A stretch of 22,866 nt of DNA, from contig JADZDN010000423.1 of the NCBI GenBank assembly GCA_020851015.1, positions 1-22,866 on the forward strand, written 5' to 3'. The notes under the pieces were generated by a model. The model did not search any database. It had not been told where the DNA came from and worked only from the letters and a program-made list of their open reading frames with translations. Positions within the stretch are counted from its first letter, which is position 1. Each line of letters opens with the position of its first letter. This stretch comes from Alphaproteobacteria bacterium. Lineage in GTDB: Bacteria; Pseudomonadota; Alphaproteobacteria; JAEULC01. Made by a program: the position numbers and the translations under genes. Shown here one piece after another: positions 19,047 through 22,866 of the stretch.

Positions 19047-19397
19047 ATGGCCGACACGGAGCAGGATCCGCCGCGCCTCGTCTACGTGACCGCCGCGACG
19101 CAGGCCGAGGCGCTGATGATCGGCCGGTCGCTGGTCGAGGCCCGGCTGGCGGCATCGGTCAACGTGCTGCAGGGCGCGCGCTCGATCTACTGGTGGGAGG
19201 GACGGATCGAAACGGCGGACGAGGCAGTGCTGGTGGCCAAGACCCGGGCCGGCCTGGTCGACGCGCTGGTGCACCGGGTCAGGGGATTGCACAGCTACAG
19301 CACCCCGGCGATCGTGGTATTGCCGATCCTGGCTGGCAACCCGGACTATCTGCGCTGGCTTGCCGAGGAAACCAGGGGGAGCACCACCCAGTCATGA
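19047..19397 (+). CDS. cutA: Divalent-cation tolerance protein CutA
   Basis: This 116-residue protein belongs to the CutA1 family, a very stable ferredoxin-like trimer. Characteristic segments are the N-terminal strand LVYVTAATQAEALMIGRSLVEARLAASVNVL, the SIYWWEGRIE core, DEAVLVAKTR and LHSYSTPAIVVLPI near the end, all in the expected order. E. coli CutA is linked to copper tolerance, but the molecular role is unsettled. GGGGGAGA ends 9 bases before the ATG. The stop overlaps the ATG of the downstream dehydrogenase (ATGA), so the two are coupled. A longer in-frame ORF from 18897 overlaps low-coding sequence and is not supported. Confidence 0.93.
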   Translation: MADTEQDPPRLVYVTAATQAEALMIGRSLVEARLAASVNVLQGARSIYWWEGRIETADEAVLVAKTRAGLVDALVHRVRGLHSYSTPAIVVLPILAGNPDYLRWLAEETRGSTTQS

Positions 19398-20536
19398 CGC
19401 CGATCGCGCCGATCACCTATCTGACGACGATCCTGTTCGACCACGGCGCGATCCGCGCCTTGCCGGCCGAGTTGAAGGCCGTCGGCATCGGACGCCCGCT
19501 GGTGGTGACCGATCGCGGGGTGGTGGCGGCCGGCATCGCCGGGCGCGTGCTCGAGCTGATCCCGCAATCCAACGACCTGCCGCGCTTCGAGGACACGCCG
19601 AGCAACCCGACCGAGACGGCGGTCCTGAAGGCGCTGGAACTGTACTGGCAGGGCCGGTGCGACGGCATCGTGGCGGTGGGGGGCGGGTCGTCGATGGACC
19701 TGGCCAAGGCGGTGGCGCTGCTCGCCACCCATCCCGGGCCGCTGGCGACCTACGCCATGAGCCTGGGCGGCCTGCCGAAGATCACGTCGAACGTGGCGCC
19801 CGTGATCGCGATCCCGACCACCGCCGGCACCGGCAGCGAGGTGGGGCGGGGCGCGCTGGTCACGCTGGACGACGGGCGCAAGCTCGGGTTCGTCAGCCCG
19901 CACTTGATTCCCCGGCGCGCGGTCTGCGACCCCGAATTGACCTTGGGCCTGCCGCCGCTATTGACGGCCGCGACCGGCATGGACGCGATGGCGCATTGCA
20001 TCGAGACCTTCCTGTCCCCGCGCATCAACCCGCCGGCCGACGCCATCGCGCTGGACGGCGCCGAGCGCGCGATCAAGTGGATCGAGCGCGCCACGACCAA
20101 CGGCAAGGACCGCGATGCGCGCTGGAACATGATGATGGCGTCGATGGAAGGGGCGATGGCATTCCAGAAGGGCCTGGGCGCGGTGCACGGCATGTCGCAT
20201 CCCTTGGGCGCCATCAAGGAGATGGGGCTGCATCACGGCACGCTCAATGCCGTGATCCTGCCGGCGGTGCTGCGCTACAACGAAGGCCATGTCGGCGACA
20301 AGTACGCCCGCCTGCGCAAGGTGCTGGGCTTGAAGGATAGCGCCGACCTGGCGGTGTTCATCGAGGAACTGAACGCGCGGCTGAAGCTGCCGGCGAACCT
20401 GGGCGCGATGGGCGTGAAGGCGGCGATGATCCCCGCCCTGGCGGAGCAGGCCGTCATCGACCATTCCACGCCGACCAATCCGCGGCCCGTCGGCAAGGCC
20501 GAGTACGAGACGCTGTACCGCGAGGCGCTTGGCTAG
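19394..20536 (+). CDS. Iron-containing alcohol dehydrogenase
   Basis: This 380-residue member of the group III (iron-type) alcohol dehydrogenase family oxidises an alcohol or reduces an aldehyde with NAD(P). The N-terminal nucleotide-binding domain contains VAVGGGSSMDLAKA and PTTAGTGSEVGRGA. The metal ligands in the C-terminal helical domain are readable: D197 and H201 in GMDAMAHCIE, H265 in GAVHGMSHPLG and H281 in HHGTLNAVILP. Length matches the family. The substrate is not evident from sequence; relatives include 4-hydroxybutyrate and lactaldehyde reductases. It starts inside the cutA stop codon. Downstream, its 3' end abuts a glutathione transferase remnant on the other strand. Confidence 0.93.
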   Translation: MTPIAPITYLTTILFDHGAIRALPAELKAVGIGRPLVVTDRGVVAAGIAGRVLELIPQSNDLPRFEDTPSNPTETAVLKALELYWQGRCDGIVAVGGGSSMDLAKAVALLATHPGPLATYAMSLGGLPKITSNVAPVIAIPTTAGTGSEVGRGALVTLDDGRKLGFVSPHLIPRRAVCDPELTLGLPPLLTAATGMDAMAHCIETFLSPRINPPADAIALDGAERAIKWIERATTNGKDRDARWNMMMASMEGAMAFQKGLGAVHGMSHPLGAIKEMGLHHGTLNAVILPAVLRYNEGHVGDKYARLRKVLGLKDSADLAVFIEELNARLKLPANLGAMGVKAAMIPALAEQAVIDHSTPTNPRPVGKAEYETLYREALG

Positions 20537-20673
20537 CGGGTTATTCGCGCGATAGGCGGCGGTTTTCTGCCCGCTCTTCCAGATGTCCACCAGCTCGAGC
20601 CGGTAGGGCTGGCCGATCTCCTCAAACAACCAAAGCACGCGGATCGCGCGCGTGCGGGGAGCTCGTCGGTCAT
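20537..20673 (-). pseudogene. Truncated glutathione S-transferase N-terminus
   Basis: On the minus strand from ATG 20673, with a GGGGGA element 5 bases upstream, the sequence encodes MTDELPAR. After a frame change inside a CGCGCGCG run at about 20644-20651 it continues IRVLWLFEEIGQPYRLELVD and WKSGQKTAAYRANNP. This matches the first ~45 residues of the thioredoxin-fold domain of GST proteins. An extra CG dinucleotide would explain the shift. The homology stops at the alcohol dehydrogenase stop codon, so both the rest of the domain and the all-helical C-terminal domain are missing. It is a remnant and not functional. Confidence 0.7.
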
Positions 20674-20749
20674 CGCGTCCCCCGCCAGGCTCAAGGGGTC
20701 ACGACGTTACGGCAGCGCCGGTCTCCCGGACAGTGTTTTGACGAACAGG

Positions 20750-20917
20750 TTACGCTGCGTGCCGGCCGGCCGCGGTGCCCGGACGGTGATCGCGCGGCTT
20801 CTCCTGACACTTCAGCTGCTGGATGATCTCGCGACGATATTCGGCGTCCCACAAGATCCTCTCGTGGTCGATGGCAACCGCGTCGCGGGGGCTTTCGGTC
20901 GTGGCAGGTGCGACCAT
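20750..20917 (-). CDS. Small ORF, 55 residues, unknown function
   Basis: An ORF of 55 residues starts at ATG 20917, with AGGAG 8 bases upstream, and ends in TAA at 20750-20752. It encodes MVAPATTESPRDAVAID, then HERILWDAEYRREIIQQLKC, then a Gly/Arg/His-rich end. The middle has the look of a short amphipathic helix (WDAEYRREIIQQL) seen in small alphaproteobacterial hypotheticals. Support comes from the good ribosome binding site and plausible composition. I recognise no family. The opposite-strand ORF in the same bases (20738-20923) has no ribosome binding site. Confidence 0.5.
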   Translation of the reverse strand: MVAPATTESPRDAVAIDHERILWDAEYRREIIQQLKCQEKPRDHRPGTAAGRHAA

Positions 20918-21078
20918 GGGTGAAACTCCTTTCGCCCTTCCCCGGATGCTCGATTAATGCAAGCAATTCCGGCAAGACTTTGGCTTGTTTGCGGCGATTC
21001 AATGATTTGAGAACCAACGCTCAACAAACCCGGCAGGTTCCGGCCCAGTTGCCATTTGCATGCTTGGTATGCGCCGGT

Positions 21079-21110
21079 TTGGCGAAATTATTCAGCCCGT
21101 GTGATATGTT
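21079..21110 (+). promoter_or_regulatory. Possible extended -10 promoter of the MFS gene
   Basis: The sequence TGATATGTT (21102-21110) is an extended -10 (TG-N-TATGTT). It lies in a locally AT-richer stretch (20940-21130) before the MFS start at 21146. A TTGGCG at 21079-21084 would be too far (20 bases) for a standard -35, but extended -10 promoters can do without one. The predicted leader is ~30 bases. The remaining bases 20918-21078 hold no gene that I can support. Confidence 0.35.
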
Positions 21111-21145
21111 AACGGTGTTCTTGATCCACGTTCGCAAGGCGGACC

Positions 21146-22396
21146 ATGGCTGACAGGGCGTCGCTCTCCGGAAACGCAAGCGTTGAAACGGGCGGCGAGA
21201 TGCGGTCCGCCCGGCTGGTGTTGGGCTTCTCCTGCCTTGGTCATGCGTACTCCCACCTAGTCACGTTGCTCTACCTGACCGTCGTGCTTGCCCTCGAGCG
21301 CGAATGGGCCATGGGCTATGCCGACCTGATCCGGCTGTCCTCGCTCGGCGCGCTGCTGTTCGGCGCCGCCGCCCTGCCCATGGGGTGGATCGGCGACCGC
21401 TGGAGCGCGGCGGGGATGATGGTGGTGTATTTCCTGGCGACCGGCGTGGCTACCGTGGCAACCGGCCTTGCCCGTAGTCCGACCGAGATCATGCTGGGGC
21501 TGGCGGCGATCGGCCTTGCCGCGTCGATCTACCATCCGGTCGGGATGGCCTGGTCGGTGCGCAACGCCGCCGCGCGCGGCAAGGCGCTGGGCATCAACGG
21601 GCTGTTCGGCAGTATCGGCGTGGCGGCCGCCTCGGGCGTGGCGGGGGTGATGTGCGACCTGGTGTCGTGGCGGGCGGCCTTCTTCCTGCCCGGTGCGGTG
21701 AGCTTTGCGACTGGAATCGCCCTGCTTGTGTGCTGGCGCATGGGATGGGTGACCGACCGCAAGCGCGACCGCGTGGTGGACGCGCCTGCTTCGCGCCAGG
21801 ACATGTGGCGCACCTTCGTCGTGCTGTCGGTCACGATGCTCTGCGCCGGGCTGATCTATCAGGCCACGCTGACGGTGATGCCCAAGCTGTTCGCCGAGCG
21901 CCTGTCGGGCTGGGTTTCCGGCGCTTCGTCGATCGGCGGATTCGTGACGGCGCTCTATCTTGCCTCCGGCCTGGTGCAGGCTTTCGGCGGTCACTTGTCC
22001 GACCGGTTCTCGCCGAAGTCGGTCTACATCGTGATGTTCGCCGCGCAGATCCCGCTGCTCGCGCTTGCCGGTATGGTGGGCGGGCTTTCCATCGTGCCGC
22101 TGATGTTCGCGATCAACGCGCTGACCGTCTTGGCGACTCCGGCGGAGGGGATGCTGCTCACGCGCTATTCGCCCGGCCGGCACCGCAGCCTGGCCTTCGG
22201 CGCCAAGTTCGTGCTGTCGCTCGGCGTCGCGCCGGTGGCGATCATGCTGGTCGCCTGGGTCGAGCAGTCGACGGGCGACTTCTTCCTGCTGTTCGCCATG
22301 CTGGCGGGCTTCGGCGGCGTGCTTGTCGCGGCGGCGATGCTGCTGCCGGGCGAGCGGGAGGCCGAGGCCGCGCCCGTGGCCGTCGCGGCCGAATAG
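21146..22396 (+). CDS. Major facilitator superfamily transporter
   Basis: This 416-residue inner-membrane secondary transporter has about 12 hydrophobic helices. The N-half includes LGFSCLGHAYSHLVTLLYL and GWIGDRWSAAGMM, the latter the MFS motif-A-like loop. SIYHPVGMAWSVRNAAARGKALG resembles the fosmidomycin-resistance (Fsr) subgroup, which carries a similar HP motif. The C-half repeats the pattern with GGHLSDRFSPKSVYIVMF. Length fits MFS (~400). The start ATG is preceded by AAGGCGGA. The substrate is unknown; drug efflux is only a weak suggestion from the Fsr-like motif. The C-terminal tail is Ala/Glu/Val-rich. It converges with the phosphomannomutase gene, with 9 bases between. Confidence 0.9.
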   Translation: MADRASLSGNASVETGGEMRSARLVLGFSCLGHAYSHLVTLLYLTVVLALEREWAMGYADLIRLSSLGALLFGAAALPMGWIGDRWSAAGMMVVYFLATGVATVATGLARSPTEIMLGLAAIGLAASIYHPVGMAWSVRNAAARGKALGINGLFGSIGVAAASGVAGVMCDLVSWRAAFFLPGAVSFATGIALLVCWRMGWVTDRKRDRVVDAPASRQDMWRTFVVLSVTMLCAGLIYQATLTVMPKLFAERLSGWVSGASSIGGFVTALYLASGLVQAFGGHLSDRFSPKSVYIVMFAAQIPLLALAGMVGGLSIVPLMFAINALTVLATPAEGMLLTRYSPGRHRSLAFGAKFVLSLGVAPVAIMLVAWVEQSTGDFFLLFAMLAGFGGVLVAAAMLLPGEREAEAAPVAVAAE

Positions 22397-22405
22397 GCCC
22401 CGCGC

Positions 22406-22866
22406 TCAGAAAGCCGGCGGCTCGACGCCCGACTTCTTCAACTGATCGGAGAGCTGGCCTTTCAGCCGACCGAGGCCGGCCTGATCCTTCGCCTCGCAGC
22501 GCGCGACCAGCACGGCCTGGGTGTTCGACGCGCGCAGCAGCCACCACCCGTCCGGCGTGCGCACGCGAACCCCGTCGATGCCGTTCACGTCGGCCTTGGC
22601 GGCGGCCAGGCGGTCGCGCACCTCGTCCACCACCTTGAACTTGCGGTCGTCGGCGCAGGCGAAGCGCAATTCGGGCGTGTTGACCACGGACGGCAGCGTG
22701 TCGCGGAACTCGGCCAGGGTCTGCTTGCGCCGGGCTAGGATCGACAGCATGCGCACGGCGGCATAGAGCGCGTCGTCGAAGCCGTAGTAGCGGTCGGCGA
22801 AGAAGATGTGGCCGCTCATTTCGCCCGCCAGCGGGCTGCGCTCGTCCAGCATCTTCTGCTTGTTCA
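22406..22866 (-). CDS. Phosphomannomutase/phosphoglucomutase, C-terminal part (5' end outside window)
   Basis: This fragment of ~153 residues is the C-terminal part of an alpha-D-phosphohexomutase (ManB/AlgC type). The enzyme interconverts hexose-1- and 6-phosphates for sugar-nucleotide, LPS and exopolysaccharide supply. The sugar-binding loop GEMSGHIFF, followed by ADRYYGFDDALYAAVRML, is present. The phosphate-binding loop of domain 4 appears as WWLLRASNTQAVLVARCEA. The frame is open to the window edge, so the active-site Ser and metal loop lie outside. The identity of the superfamily is secure; AlgC-type dual specificity is inferred from similarity of these motifs. Confidence 0.92.
   Translation of the reverse strand, partial: NKQKMLDERSPLAGEMSGHIFFADRYYGFDDALYAAVRMLSILARRKQTLAEFRDTLPSVVNTPELRFACADDRKFKVVDEVRDRLAAAKADVNGIDGVRVRTPDGWWLLRASNTQAVLVARCEAKDQAGLGRLKGQLSDQLKKSGVEPPAF

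Noticed and set aside
20908..21153. An 81-residue plus-strand ORF before the MFS gene
   Set aside because: No ribosome binding site or recognisable composition; it overlaps the MFS start and the probable promoter.

Overview
The window looks like a chromosomal segment of a high-GC alphaproteobacterium, perhaps Rhodospirillales-like. This is inferred from the strong G/C bias at codon third positions, the bc1 complex gene order, a DUF4169 protein, a periplasmic TRAP transporter and an MlaF-type ATPase. No rRNA, tRNA, CRISPR array, prophage or insertion sequence is visible. Most genes are core or household metabolism.

Layout, left to right. (1) 2-2201 (+): the end of cytochrome b, then cytochrome c1, then methylthioadenosine phosphorylase (mtnP), all joined by stop/start overlaps. 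(2) 2354-3301 (+): a pair of small proteins, one DUF1858/DUF2249-like and one a cysteine-rich DGC-type putative zinc-binding protein. (3) 3329-4769 (-): a dienelactone hydrolase followed by an orphan MlaF-like ABC ATPase. The ATPase has lost its stop codon and carries substitutions at two catalytic positions. (4) 4856-7804 (+): pyrimidine and deoxynucleoside salvage genes cdd-deoA-deoB. (5) 7829-8480 (+): a VapBC/FitAB-type toxin-antitoxin operon with a palindromic operator over its promoter. (6) 8517-8708 (-): a small DUF4169 protein. (7) 8904-13259 (+): a 1451-residue AsmA-family envelope protein with a regular ~77-residue internal repeat. (8) 13266-17951 (-): a co-directional series dctP-dctQ-dctM-fumC-RHH, i.e. 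a TRAP transporter, fumarase and a ribbon-helix-helix protein. A perfect hairpin lies between dctP and dctQ. (9) 18071-18912 (-): two overlapping genes of unknown function, one of them exported. (10) 19047-20536 (+): cutA overlapping an iron-type alcohol dehydrogenase. (11) 20537-21145: a 609-base gap with a decayed glutathione S-transferase N-terminus and an unlisted 55-residue ORF. (12) 21146-22396 (+): an MFS transporter. (13) 22406-22866 (-): the C-terminal part of a phosphomannomutase/phosphoglucomutase.

The functional threads are as follows. Electron transport (bc1) is coupled to purine/methionine salvage (mtnP). A deoxynucleoside degradation block turns cytidine into uridine and deoxynucleosides into pentose phosphate. 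A C4-dicarboxylate-type TRAP system sits directly upstream of fumarase, so uptake and first metabolism may be co-expressed. I did not find a clearly new multi-gene system. The items most worth a second look are the decaying MlaF copy, the repeat architecture of the AsmA protein, the vapBC operator and near-leaderless start, the DUF1858-like/DGC pair, and the small genes around 20.7 and 18.7 kb.
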